Below, piece after piece: positions 42,894 to 51,033 of a stretch of 64,000 nt of DNA. The translations under genes were made by a program, and so were the position numbers. Position 1 is the first letter of the stretch; each line of letters opens with the position of its first letter. Source of the DNA: Motiliproteus sediminis. Lineage in GTDB: Bacteria > Pseudomonadota > Gammaproteobacteria > Pseudomonadales > Balneatricaceae. Below the pieces are notes generated by a model. It was not told the DNA's origin and ran no database searches. It worked only from the letters and a program-made list of their open reading frames with translations. The DNA lies in assembly GCF_017912535.1 (NCBI RefSeq), contig NZ_JAERQK010000005.1, positions 1 to 64,000 on the forward strand, written 5' to 3'.

Positions 42894-44389
42894 TGACGAT
42901 ACTCCCGGGAGGCGATCAATTGAGCCCATTCCAGCGGGCTATAGGGTGACGCAGCGAACAGTCCAACCAGTAGCGCCAGCGAGGCGGTAACCACCGGGGG
43001 CCATTGCAGGCTGGGCAGAGTCTCCCCGGCATATCTGGTGTCGTTCTCGCAGGGCCAGGCGTTGGGTGGCAGGAACCAGGCACGGTAAAGGATCGGCATA
43101 AAGTAGGCCGCGTTGAGCACACTGCTGGCAAGCAGCACCGGGATTATCCAGGCACCCTGGCCGGCTTCCAGCGCCCCCAGTCCCAGATACCACTTGCTGA
43201 TAAAGCCGGCGACCGGCGGCAGCCCGATCATGCCCAGCGCAGCGACACTGAAGGCCAGGGTGGTGGCCGGCATTCGCCGACCGATGCCGTTCATCTCGCT
43301 GACCCGGTGCACGCCGAGGGTTTCTGCGTAATTGCCGGCCGCGAAGAACAGGGTAATCTTCATTATTCCCTGATGCACCAGGTGGACCACGCCACCAATG
43401 GTGGCGAGAGGACCAAGGATCGCGGTTCCCAAGGCGATGTAGGACACCTGGCTGACGGTAGAATAGGCCAGCCGTTTTTTCAGCTGATCCTGCGACATCG
43501 CTTTGACCGAGCCGTACAGAATGGTGAACGCGGCGATTACTCCCAGCGGTGTGAGTACCTCCAGTTCGGCAGCGAATTCGACCCCATAGACGTCGTAGAC
43601 CACCCGTACGATACCGAACGCGCCCGCTTTGACCACCGCAACCGCATGCAGCAAAGCGCTGACGGGGGCCGGAGCGACCATCGCCTGCGGCAGCCAGCCA
43701 TGCAGCGGAAACAGCGCCGCCTTGACCCCGAGGCCGGCGATCAGCAGCAGGAATATCCAGCGCAGGCTGTCCTGGTCAAGTCCGGGAATGTCGCCCAGGA
43801 TGCCTCCTTGCGAGAAGTCCAGCGGGCCGGCGAGAGTGCGCAGCCACACCGCGCCCACCAGTAGCAGTACCCCACCGGCGAGGGTGTAGGCCAGATAGAG
43901 GCGGGCGCCGCGTATCGCTTCGGGGGTGCCTTTGTGGGCGACCAGCGGATAGGTGGCGAGTGTCAGCAGCTCGTAGAAGATCACAAAGGTGAACAGGTTG
44001 CCGGCCATCGCCAGCCCTACCGTGGCGGTGACACACAGGCTGAAAAAACCGAAAAAGCGACTGCGGTCGGGGGAGTGCTGCAGATAACCGATGGCGTAGA
44101 TGGTGGTAACCAGCCACAGCAGGGTCGACAAGCTGACAAAAAGTACCGACAGCGCATCGGCATGCAGTACCAGATCCAGCCCCGGTGCCAGTGCCCAGCG
44201 GGTTTCGAATACCTGCTCCTGATACACGCCCCAGATCAGCCAACCTACCAGTGCTACTTTGACGATGGCTCCGCTCAGGTTGAGCAGGCTGCGCAGACGC
44301 TGCCGTTCCTCCTTCAGCGTGAAGATGATCAGTCCCGGAATCAGGGAGCTGGCGAGAATCAGCAGCGGCAGCAAGACACTCGGTGTCAT
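42890..44389 (-). CDS. Mrp/complex I-like proton-conducting membrane subunit (second copy)
   Basis: A 499-residue NuoM/MrpD-family subunit with about 13 helices. It shows DALSVLFVSLSTLLWLVTTIYAIGYLQ, the antiporter glutamate in IFYELLTLATYPLVAHKG, the KAALFPLHGWLPQAMVAPAPVSALLHA lysine helix and KKRLAYSTVSQVSYIALG. It is close to subunit-D-like proteins of Mbh/Mrp complexes. Start and stop both overlap neighbours in the ATGA style, so it is part of a tightly coupled operon. The predicted reading frame upstream of this ATG runs into the neighbouring gene and was rejected. Confidence 0.9.
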   Translation of the reverse strand: MTPSVLLPLLILASSLIPGLIIFTLKEERQRLRSLLNLSGAIVKVALVGWLIWGVYQEQVFETRWALAPGLDLVLHADALSVLFVSLSTLLWLVTTIYAIGYLQHSPDRSRFFGFFSLCVTATVGLAMAGNLFTFVIFYELLTLATYPLVAHKGTPEAIRGARLYLAYTLAGGVLLLVGAVWLRTLAGPLDFSQGGILGDIPGLDQDSLRWIFLLLIAGLGVKAALFPLHGWLPQAMVAPAPVSALLHAVAVVKAGAFGIVRVVYDVYGVEFAAELEVLTPLGVIAAFTILYGSVKAMSQDQLKKRLAYSTVSQVSYIALGTAILGPLATIGGVVHLVHQGIMKITLFFAAGNYAETLGVHRVSEMNGIGRRMPATTLAFSVAALGMIGLPPVAGFISKWYLGLGALEAGQGAWIIPVLLASSVLNAAYFMPILYRAWFLPPNAWPCENDTRYAGETLPSLQWPPVVTASLALLVGLFAASPYSPLEWAQLIASREYRQ

Positions 44390-45843
44390 AGGATGTTCCC
44401 CAGTCCGGTTGGAGCCAGCAGTGACCAGATCGGCGCTGCGCCGAGCCCCAGGCCAAGGGTGGCCATGGCGGCCAGCAGCAGTGCCGGTAATTCGCCAGAT
44501 AGCAGCTGCTTGCCGGTGGGCGGTGGCGGCTCGGCCGGAGCGAAGGCGGCACCGAGAACGCGAACAAGATAGGCAGCGGCCAGCAAGGTGCCGATGACGG
44601 CGACCAGCAGCCACCACCACTGGGCGGTCACCAGACTGGCGCTGATCAGCGTCCACTTGGCCAGAAAGGCACCGCTGGGCGGCAACCCCACCAGCGCGCT
44701 GCCTGCCAGGGCAACCGCGAACAGGGTGACGGGCAACTGCCGCGCCACGCCGTTGATGCGGTCGACCTGATCATGCCCGAGTCGCTGCTGAATAATGCCG
44801 ATCGCCAGAAACAGCGCCGCCTTGGCGATGCCATGGTTGAGGGCGAAAAGAACCAGCGCACCAAACGCCAGAGCGCGGCTGTCGTGGTCGGGCAGAGCCA
44901 GCAGAATGGGCACAAACAGGAACAGATAGCCCATCTGGGACACGGTAGAGTACGCCGCCATCAGTTTCAGGCGAGTGCTCATCAGCGCCCGCCAGGACCC
45001 CCAGATCACGGCGGTTGCACCCATGGTGCCGATCAGGGTGGCGAACGCGGGTGTGATGACCGCCGTGAACAGCTCAAACCACAGCCGCAACAGCAGATAG
45101 AAGGTCACCTTGACCACCAGCGCTGACAGCACGGCGCTGACCGGTGCCGGCGCGCTGCTGTGAGCCGCCGGCAGCCAGATATGCAGCGGCAGCAGAGCAC
45201 ATTTGATCAGCAGGCCGCTGCTAAGCAATAGCAGGGCAGTCAGGGACGCCGGAGAGGCCTGGATCTGTTGCGCCAGCGAGGGGATCGCCAGGGTGCCGTA
45301 CTCGGCATAAACGAGCGCCACCCCGGTCAGGTACAGCAACGAGCCGATTAATCCCAGCAACAGATAGCGCAATGCCGCCCGCAGCGCCTGCGGTTTATCC
45401 TTGCCCAGGGTGCAGAGTGCCGCCGCGGATAGCCCCAACAGCTCCAGGGTGACGTAAAGGTTGAACAGGTCTGCCGACAAAAGCAGCGCGTTTATGGCGC
45501 CATTGAGCAGCCACCATAGCGGCCAGAACCGGTAGCGAACCTGATCGTCGGTGAAATAGCGCCGGGCGAACAGGGTGGCCGCCAAGGTGACGACGGTACC
45601 AAGTGCAAGCAGCAAGGCGCTTAGCGCGTCGGCCCGCAAACTGATCCCCAGATCACCGCCCCACCCGCCGAGGTGATGCAGGATAACGGGCGTAGCGGCA
45701 ATGGCGTCAAGCAGCAACAGGCTGCACCCGACCAGCGCCAGTGCGACCAGCGGTGACAACAGGTCGGCAAGCCGCGGCCACAACAGGCAGCCCAGGCTAG
45801 CCCACAGCGGCAATGTGGCCAGTGCGATCAGCAGATCACTCAT
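44386..45843 (-). CDS. mnhD: Mrp-type antiporter subunit D (MnhD-like)
   Basis: A 485-residue member of the proton-conducting membrane transporter family, with about 13 helices. Key segments are SADLFNLYVTLELLGLSAAAL (antiporter glutamate), IKCALLPLHIWLPAAHSSAPAPVSAVLSALVVK (lysine helix) and KLMAAYSTVSQMGYLF. It lies immediately after mnhC with a four-base overlap, the normal MrpC-MrpD order. It would conduct protons or Na+ in the complex. Confidence 0.9.
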   Translation of the reverse strand: MSDLLIALATLPLWASLGCLLWPRLADLLSPLVALALVGCSLLLLDAIAATPVILHHLGGWGGDLGISLRADALSALLLALGTVVTLAATLFARRYFTDDQVRYRFWPLWWLLNGAINALLLSADLFNLYVTLELLGLSAAALCTLGKDKPQALRAALRYLLLGLIGSLLYLTGVALVYAEYGTLAIPSLAQQIQASPASLTALLLLSSGLLIKCALLPLHIWLPAAHSSAPAPVSAVLSALVVKVTFYLLLRLWFELFTAVITPAFATLIGTMGATAVIWGSWRALMSTRLKLMAAYSTVSQMGYLFLFVPILLALPDHDSRALAFGALVLFALNHGIAKAALFLAIGIIQQRLGHDQVDRINGVARQLPVTLFAVALAGSALVGLPPSGAFLAKWTLISASLVTAQWWWLLVAVIGTLLAAAYLVRVLGAAFAPAEPPPPTGKQLLSGELPALLLAAMATLGLGLGAAPIWSLLAPTGLGNIL

Positions 45844-46154
45844 GCGCTGCTGTCCTCCGCCGGCCCGTCGCCGGAGGGAGAGTCGTGGTGCAGGCGGCGG
45901 TTGATGGCAATCGCGAGCCCGGAAGCGGCGACGGCAACCACGATGCCGGTCAATACCAGCGCATGGGGTATGGGATCCGCCGTCTGCCCAAAGCCGCGAT
46001 AAGCGATCGCCACAAACAGCAGAAAAACCCCGACGCCGGCAATGTTGATCGCGATAATGCGCGCCAGCAGAGGCTCATCTCGGAGCGCTGCGCTTAACCC
46101 CAGACCGATAATCAGGGCGCCGGTGACGGCATAGATCAACTGTGTCGTTTCCAT
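45840..46154 (-). CDS. mnhC: Mrp-type antiporter subunit C (MnhC)
   Basis: A 104-residue NuoK-like subunit with three helices: LIYAVTGALIIGLGLSAAL, IIAINIAGVGVFLLFVAIAY, then DPIPHALVLTGIVVAVAASGLAIAI. The DPIPHALVLTGIVV segment is diagnostic of MnhC/MrpC. The start used here overlaps the end of the previous gene by 19 bases; longer frames upstream are that gene's shadow. It ends four bases into mnhD. Confidence 0.93.
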   Translation of the reverse strand: METTQLIYAVTGALIIGLGLSAALRDEPLLARIIAINIAGVGVFLLFVAIAYRGFGQTADPIPHALVLTGIVVAVAASGLAIAINRRLHHDSPSGDGPAEDSSA

Positions 46155-47095
46155 GTATCGACTCCGTTGGAGGGGGCGTGACAAGGCCAGTGAGGGTGCA
46201 GGTGGCCACCCAGATAGACCAGCGACAACATGCAGGCAATGGATAGCATCGCGCCGGCCTCGATCAGCAGAATCAGGAAGCCGGCCGTGGATGGTGGATA
46301 TTGCAGGAAAGCGCCACCCAGGACGGTTTGCAGCAGGCCGACACCGAGGAACAGCAGTAGCCCCAGCGCAAGCAGAGCCCGCAGCGCTCCGACCCGGAGG
46401 TGGGTAAAGCCGGGGTTGTTGTTCAACCGCAGGACCACGGTGGCGGCGGCAAGCACGGCACCCGCCTGAAAAGCCCCGCCCGGGGCATGAGCCCCGGTCC
46501 ACAGCAGATAGCCCGCGGTTACCGTCAGCAGGGGCAGCAATATGCGGGTCAGCATGCCGGTTAGCGGGCTGTCATGAGCGGTTACCGGCCGTGCCGGAGC
46601 GAGATTCAGAACCGTCAGCGCCGCACAGAGCAGCACCGCCAGTTCGAGTAAGGTATCCCAGGCTCTAAAGTTGAGCAGCACCGCAGTGACCGGATGAACG
46701 ACGCCGGCGTGGGGCATCTGCTGCTGTAGCTGCTGGATGGCGATCCCTTCGTGCAGCGGAAACAGCGTTACCACGGCGGCACAGAGCGCGAGGGTCAACA
46801 ATGCCGTGATTGCGGTAGTCAGCAGCCTGCCAAGGCGGGGCTGCGTCAGCGGCGGCTGGGGATCTGTCTCATCGTTGAGAGCCGACAACAGCAGGGCGCC
46901 GGTGAGTCCGGCGCCGATTGCGGCTTCGGCCAGTGCCAGATCGGGTGCATTCAGTCGTGCCCAGGCGATTGCGCACAGCAGGCCAAAGGCGATAAAAAAC
47001 ACCACCCGTTGCTGCAGGCCTCGCGCGTATAGCGCCGCAACCGCGAGTATCAGCAGCGATATACAAAGGGTGAGGTCGATCAGCATCCAGCTCAT
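46136..47095 (-). CDS. Fused DUF4040-MnhB antiporter subunit
   Basis: A 319-residue membrane protein joining two units usually found separately or at the end of MrpA. Residues about 1-75 are the DUF4040/MbhD-like part (ARLNAPDLALAEAAIGAGLTGALLLSAL). Residues about 150-300 are MnhB-like (FRAWDTLLELAVLL near the junction, then LWTGAHAPGGAFQAGAVLAAATVVLRL). The last 20 residues are hydrophilic and histidine-containing. This fusion is typical of Mbx-like antiporter operons and not classical MrpABCDEFG. Confidence 0.88.
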   Translation of the reverse strand: MSWMLIDLTLCISLLILAVAALYARGLQQRVVFFIAFGLLCAIAWARLNAPDLALAEAAIGAGLTGALLLSALNDETDPQPPLTQPRLGRLLTTAITALLTLALCAAVVTLFPLHEGIAIQQLQQQMPHAGVVHPVTAVLLNFRAWDTLLELAVLLCAALTVLNLAPARPVTAHDSPLTGMLTRILLPLLTVTAGYLLWTGAHAPGGAFQAGAVLAAATVVLRLNNNPGFTHLRVGALRALLALGLLLFLGVGLLQTVLGGAFLQYPPSTAGFLILLIEAGAMLSIACMLSLVYLGGHLHPHWPCHAPSNGVDTWKRHS

Positions 47096-47388
47096 CAGCG
47101 GGTTTGCTCCTCAATCGCTCGTTGGGCAATCAGGGGACCGGTGGTCGCGCTGGAGCAGAGCAGCAATAGCCAGATGGTCACTATCTTCACGCCGTCGATC
47201 CAGTCAGGTTGCAGCAGCGCCAGCCCCAGTGCCAGCAGGCCCAGGCCTAGATTGTCGATCTTGGTGAGCGCATGCAGGCGGCAGTAACAGTCGGGTAACC
47301 GCCAGATAGCCAGGGTGCCCAGGGCGAACACCGCCGTGCCCAGGCCGATCAGCAACGCGGCCAGCCAGATGAAGAAACTAGCTGTCAC
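47095..47388 (-). CDS. mnhG: Mrp-type antiporter subunit G (MnhG)
   Basis: A 97-residue subunit with three helices. LGTLAIWRLPDCYCRLHALTK is the family motif (normally FPDxYxRLHAxxK), followed by NLGLGLLALGLAL and a third helix. The start is GTG with AGGAGG six bases upstream. It overlaps mnhF at its start and shares one base of its stop codon with the next gene. Confidence 0.93.
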   Translation of the reverse strand: MTASFFIWLAALLIGLGTAVFALGTLAIWRLPDCYCRLHALTKIDNLGLGLLALGLALLQPDWIDGVKIVTIWLLLLCSSATTGPLIAQRAIEEQTR

Positions 47389-47647
47389 GGGACCTCCTTT
47401 GGGTAATGGCCATCACGGTCACGCTTGCTAAAAGGGCGAGTATCAGCGCCACATCGGTCAGCGCTGGTTGTTGTAATAGCGTGCCCAGCAGCAACAGGAT
47501 GCCGGTGCCGCCGGTGCCCAGCAGCTGAATACAGAGGAACTGGTCACCCAGGGTCCGGCTGAGCAGCAGCCGTATCAATGCCACGCTGATCACGCCTACC
47601 AGAACCAGCAGGGCCGCCAGCAGCAGTGTTGATATCGAGGCGCTCAT
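47378..47647 (-). CDS. mnhF: Mrp-type antiporter subunit F (MnhF)
   Basis: An 89-residue subunit with three helices; VALIRLLLSRTLGDQFLCIQ and LTDVALILALLASVTVMAI match MnhF/MrpF (normally GPTxxDRVxAxD followed by DVAL). The usual aspartate-rich loop is altered to RTLGDQFLCIQLLG. It overlaps mnhE by four bases and mnhG by eleven. Confidence 0.9.
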   Translation of the reverse strand: MSASISTLLLAALLVLVGVISVALIRLLLSRTLGDQFLCIQLLGTGGTGILLLLGTLLQQPALTDVALILALLASVTVMAITQRRSRDS

Positions 47648-48156
47648 GATCGGCTCTCCGTGGTTCCGTCCGGCAGCGCGGTGGCCACCAGCTGTTCCAG
47701 GTGGTTGAGCTCACGCAGATTGTCGCTGCAGGTATCGATGACATGGAGCGTCAGACCGTCGTTGTGAGTGCGTACCGACAGGGTGCCGGGGAGCAGATTG
47801 ACGCAGGTGATGAACAGGTTGCGTGCCGCCTGGCGGCGCAGAGTGATGGGATAAACGATAAAACCGGGGCTGACACGGACGCGCCGGGTCGTGCAGCGGC
47901 AGATCAGGTCCCAGCCGCTACGGACCGATTCACCCAGGAAGTACCAGGCCAGAACCATCACTCCGGCCAGACTGCAGCTCTGTGGCCCGGGGCGGTTCAG
48001 CCGGGTCATACTCCACAGGGCGGCCAGGACCGTGGGAATACCCACCATCAGGCTGCTCAGGGAGAGATTCACCAGAAGCAGCCAGCCGGTCAGCAGTAGC
48101 AGCGCCAGAACCAGATGGCTGGCGATGGGTCTGACGTTGTTATCGGCCTGTCTCAT
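47644..48156 (-). CDS. mnhE: Mrp-type antiporter subunit E (MnhE), first gene of the operon
   Basis: A 170-residue subunit: two N-terminal helices, then SVRSGWDLICRCTTRRVRVSPGFIVYPITL and NLFITCVNLLPGTLSVRTHNDGLTLHVID, the conserved MnhE beta segment. A longer frame adds 27 residues of unlike composition, so the later ATG was taken, although its ribosome site is weak. It is the promoter-proximal gene of a minus-strand operon mnhE-F-G-(DUF4040-B)-C-D-D2-D3-uspE. Confidence 0.9.
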   Translation of the reverse strand: MRQADNNVRPIASHLVLALLLLTGWLLLVNLSLSSLMVGIPTVLAALWSMTRLNRPGPQSCSLAGVMVLAWYFLGESVRSGWDLICRCTTRRVRVSPGFIVYPITLRRQAARNLFITCVNLLPGTLSVRTHNDGLTLHVIDTCSDNLRELNHLEQLVATALPDGTTESRS

Positions 48157-48240
48157 CACGCATCGTGTCACTGTTGAATGGTGGTAGAGACAGTTATAGG
48201 GGCTGACTTGTAAGTATAAAAATCGATTTATTGGCATTTA

Positions 48241-48259
48241 TAGTTCGTAAAAAACGATC
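48241..48259. promoter_or_regulatory. Candidate NhaR operator upstream of mnhE
   Basis: TAGTTCGTAAAAAACGATC matches the palindrome at 38566-38582 at nearly all positions, including the preceding ATA. It lies about 85 bases upstream of the mnhE start in an AT-rich gap that also holds AATCGATT at 48221-48228. Confidence 0.55.
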
Positions 48260-48398
48260 TGTGTGTGACGCCGGCCGATCAGGATCGAACCAGGTGATGT
48301 CTGGTTCCCCTCTCCACGGGTAGGACATGGTTTGCAGCAATCCCGGCGGAACTGCGGTAATCTTCGCAGAGTCATCACTGCTATCCGGGGAGCTGTCG

Positions 48399-49553
48399 TT
48401 GTCTGACCACCGCTTGTCGCCGCTTGCCTGCTATCGGCGTGAACTGCAAAGGCCGGACTTTATCGCCGATCCCGCCCAGACTGAGGTGGTTACGAAGCTG
48501 GAGCAGCGTTACCAGGCGCTGGCGCAACCTGCTCGGTCCGGAGCTACCTGCCGCGGCTTGTATATCTGGGGTCCGGTGGGGCGGGGCAAGAGCTATCTGA
48601 TGGACAGCTTCTATGCGTCGCTGCCGACGGGGCTGGGGCTGCGTTTGCACTTTCACCGTTTCATGCGCCGCGTTCATCGGCGGTTGCTGGCGCTGTCCGG
48701 CCGCTCCGATCCCCTTCGCACGGTGGGCGCGGAGATCGCGGCGGAGGCGAGGGTGCTCTGCTTTGATGAGTTTTTTGTCGCCGATATCGGTGATGCGACG
48801 ATTCTGGCGCGGCTGCTGCAGACGCTCTTTGATCATGGCGTGATGCTGATAGCGACTTCTAACGTAGCCCCTGCTGAACTCTATCGTGACGGGTTGCAGC
48901 GTCAGCGCTTTCTGCCGGCGATTGCTCTGCTTGAATCGCAAACCGAGGTCGTGGCGCTGGATGGCGGGCAGGATTATCGCCGTTTGAGTGCGGCTTCGTT
49001 GCCTTTTTATCTGACCCCGGACGATGCCGCCGCCGAGCAGCAGTTGCGTGCGTTGGTATCGCAGCGTGCCCGTGGTCCCTTAACCGGACGGGGACGGGTA
49101 GAGATCCTGGGGCGGCGTATTGATATCCGTGCCCAAGCGGAGAACCTGCTGTGGTTTGAATTCGCGGCCCTGTGCGAGGGGCCGCGCAGCCAGTTGGACT
49201 ACATCGAGCTGGCCGAACGCTACGAACTGCTGGTGGTCAGCGGGGTTCCCCAGCTGGGTGGGCGGCTGCAGCAGCGTAAAGTGGCGGTGGGTACGGAAGA
49301 CAGTCTGGATAACAGTATTGGCGGGATCGATCGCAGCGTGCAGCAGGGCTGGCATGATGACGCGGCCCGGCGATTGATCGCACTGGTGGATGAACTCTAC
49401 GATAACGGCCGTTTGCTGCTGTTGTCGGCGGCGGTGCCGGTCGATCAACTGTATGCCGGTGGCCGGGTGGCGTTTGAGTTCCAGCGCACCATCAGCCGGC
49501 TGATCGAGATGCAGACCCGCCACTTTGCCGATACTGACCGCACCCGGGAGTAA
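48399..49553 (+). CDS. zapE: Cell division protein ZapE (AFG1-like ATPase)
   Basis: A 384-residue AFG1-family ATPase that acts at the Z-ring under stress or low oxygen in E. coli. GLYIWGPVGRGKSYLMDSFY is the Walker A, LCFDEFFVADIGDATILARLL the Walker B with the family DEFFVADI, and LIATSNVAPAELYRDGLQRQRFLPAI the sensor region. The TTG start is preferred since GGGAG lies six bases upstream and the N terminus then matches the family; an ATG 24 codons upstream (48327) is the alternative. Confidence 0.92.
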   Translation: MSDHRLSPLACYRRELQRPDFIADPAQTEVVTKLEQRYQALAQPARSGATCRGLYIWGPVGRGKSYLMDSFYASLPTGLGLRLHFHRFMRRVHRRLLALSGRSDPLRTVGAEIAAEARVLCFDEFFVADIGDATILARLLQTLFDHGVMLIATSNVAPAELYRDGLQRQRFLPAIALLESQTEVVALDGGQDYRRLSAASLPFYLTPDDAAAEQQLRALVSQRARGPLTGRGRVEILGRRIDIRAQAENLLWFEFAALCEGPRSQLDYIELAERYELLVVSGVPQLGGRLQQRKVAVGTEDSLDNSIGGIDRSVQQGWHDDAARRLIALVDELYDNGRLLLLSAAVPVDQLYAGGRVAFEFQRTISRLIEMQTRHFADTDRTRE

Positions 49554-49637
49554 TTCGGTTCAAGTTATCGCCTTCTGCGACGATACAGAGGGGGAGCCTG
49601 GCGCTACGGTGGGTGCAGTTGACACGGAGGTAACAGT

Positions 49638-50006
49638 TTGGCGGTAAAAAAAAGTTCGGCTCCCCTGATTCTGTGCGCGGCGGCCGTGGTGGTAATGTTG
49701 ATCGCCCTGGTTACCTCAATGGTGATGGCTGCCTCTATTCAGCCGGTGGGCAAGTCGTCTGCGGAGCTGCAGCGGGTGGCGGAGCAGCTTGATAGCGTTG
49801 CCAGCATCCGCACCATTCTGTTTTCCTACGCGCACCAGTACGGAGTAACCGAGGCCAATCTGCAGCGGGCGTTGAACGCGGCGCTCGGCTTTCTGACCCT
49901 GGGAGCGGGGCTGGTGGCGGCCCTGTCGGCGGCGCTGCTGGCGCAGATCAGGCGGGTTGAACAGCTCAAGCGGGAACTCCAGCAGCTGCACGAGCAGCGT
50001 CGCTAG
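49638..50006 (+). CDS. Small membrane protein with coiled C terminus
   Basis: A 122-residue protein with one N-terminal helix (about 9-33), a polar middle, a second helix (about 82-102) and a charged heptad-like tail (RRVEQLKRELQQLHEQRR). Translation probably begins at TTG, preceded by GGAGG. No family was recognised. It overlaps the convergent gene on the other strand by four bases. It may be a scaffold-type inner-membrane protein; that is a guess from the layout. Confidence 0.65.
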   Translation: MAVKKSSAPLILCAAAVVVMLIALVTSMVMAASIQPVGKSSAELQRVAEQLDSVASIRTILFSYAHQYGVTEANLQRALNAALGFLTLGAGLVAALSAALLAQIRRVEQLKRELQQLHEQRR

Positions 50007-50233
50007 GGGCCGGTTCTGATCGTTGCCGGTGCTGTTTCCGGCTGCGAAGCTGATGTTTCGTCTGTGGCTGGCGCCTCAACAGCGGGCGCTTCCCACACCT
50101 CTTTGCCGATCTGTACTTTCACCACGTTCTTGAACCGGTGGCTAAGCTCGCTAACGGCGGCTTCAAGGGTGTCGTCGTCGCAGAGCATGGTGCCACCGCG
50201 GCCGTCGGCGGTAAAAAACTGGTAAGACTTCAT
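50003..50233 (-). CDS. Small hypothetical protein, YheV/DUF-like
   Basis: A 76-residue soluble protein. The first half, MKSYQFFTADGRGGTMLCD and DTLEAAVSELSHRFKNVVKV, looks like a compact beta-alpha fold. The second half is rich in Ala, Pro, Thr and Glu and probably disordered. No family was recognised. It overlaps the stop of the convergent gene. The conserved-looking N-terminal half argues that it is real. Confidence 0.6.
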   Translation of the reverse strand: MKSYQFFTADGRGGTMLCDDDTLEAAVSELSHRFKNVVKVQIGKEVWEAPAVEAPATDETSASQPETAPATIRTGP

Positions 50234-50374
50234 GGTCAGGTTCGCTGTCTGAAGAGAGGGCTATTTTGGCCCAGTCACTGGCGGATGTGAAGCCTGGTCG
50301 CGTTGTCGCCGCTGGCCTGATGCAGTAGGCTAAGCGCGATTCCATTGGTTATCTGTTCAGGGAGAGATCCGTTC

Positions 50375-51031
50375 ATGAGACTGTTGCCAAATTCTGTCTG
50401 CAAGGTGTTTGCAGGTGGCCTGATGCTGGCCCTGCTGGGGGGGTGTCAAAGTGCCTATTACGGGGCGATGGAGAAGGTGGGCTACGCCAAGCGTGACATT
50501 CTGGTGGACCGGGTCGAGGCGGCGGCGGAAACACAGCAGGAGGTTCAGGAAGAGGTGCAGGTGGCCTATGAGGCCTTCAACGCGCTGCTGAATCTGGAGA
50601 GCTCCGACCTTGAGGCCCGCTACGAAGCTTTGAACGATGCCTACGAAGACAGCCGTGACAAGGCCGACGAGCTAAGTGAGCGGGTGGCGGCGATCGAGTC
50701 AGTGGCGGATGCGCTGTTTGACGAGTGGCAGGAGGAGCTGGGACAGTACAGCAGTCAGTCGCTCAGGGCCTCCAGCGCGGCCAAGTTGAAAGACACCAAA
50801 CGCCGCTATGCGCAGTACCTGAAATCGCTGAAACGCTCCGAAGCGCGGGTTGAGCCGGTGCTGGCGGTGTTCAAGGATCATGTGCTGTTCCTCAAGCACA
50901 ACCTGAATGCCGAGAAGGTCAGCGCGCTCAAGGGCGAAGTACGCCGCTTTGATGGTGACGTCCAGCGCTTGATTAGCGAGATGGACAAGTCCATCGCCGA
51001 CGCCAAGGCGTTCGTCAAAGAGCTCGAATAA
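50375..51031 (+). CDS. DUF2959 lipoprotein
   Basis: A 218-residue lipoprotein. The signal peptide ends in the lipobox LALLGGC at about residue 24, followed by QSAYYGAMEKVGYAKRDILVDRV, the start of the DUF2959 family. The remainder is almost all helix with a long predicted coiled coil (ARYEALNDAYEDSRDKADEL, then FKDHVLFLKHNLNAEKV). The family is common in gammaproteobacteria and unassigned. The start was set at the methionine of the signal peptide. It converges on the HD-GYP gene. Confidence 0.87.
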   Translation: MRLLPNSVCKVFAGGLMLALLGGCQSAYYGAMEKVGYAKRDILVDRVEAAAETQQEVQEEVQVAYEAFNALLNLESSDLEARYEALNDAYEDSRDKADELSERVAAIESVADALFDEWQEELGQYSSQSLRASSAAKLKDTKRRYAQYLKSLKRSEARVEPVLAVFKDHVLFLKHNLNAEKVSALKGEVRRFDGDVQRLISEMDKSIADAKAFVKELE

Positions 51032-51033
51032 CC

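Noticed and set aside
42890-44656. N-terminal extension of the second Mrp-like subunit to 588 residues
   Set aside because: The first ~89 residues are a shadow of the preceding gene; the ATG at 44389 overlaps that gene's stop in the same ATGA style as its neighbours.
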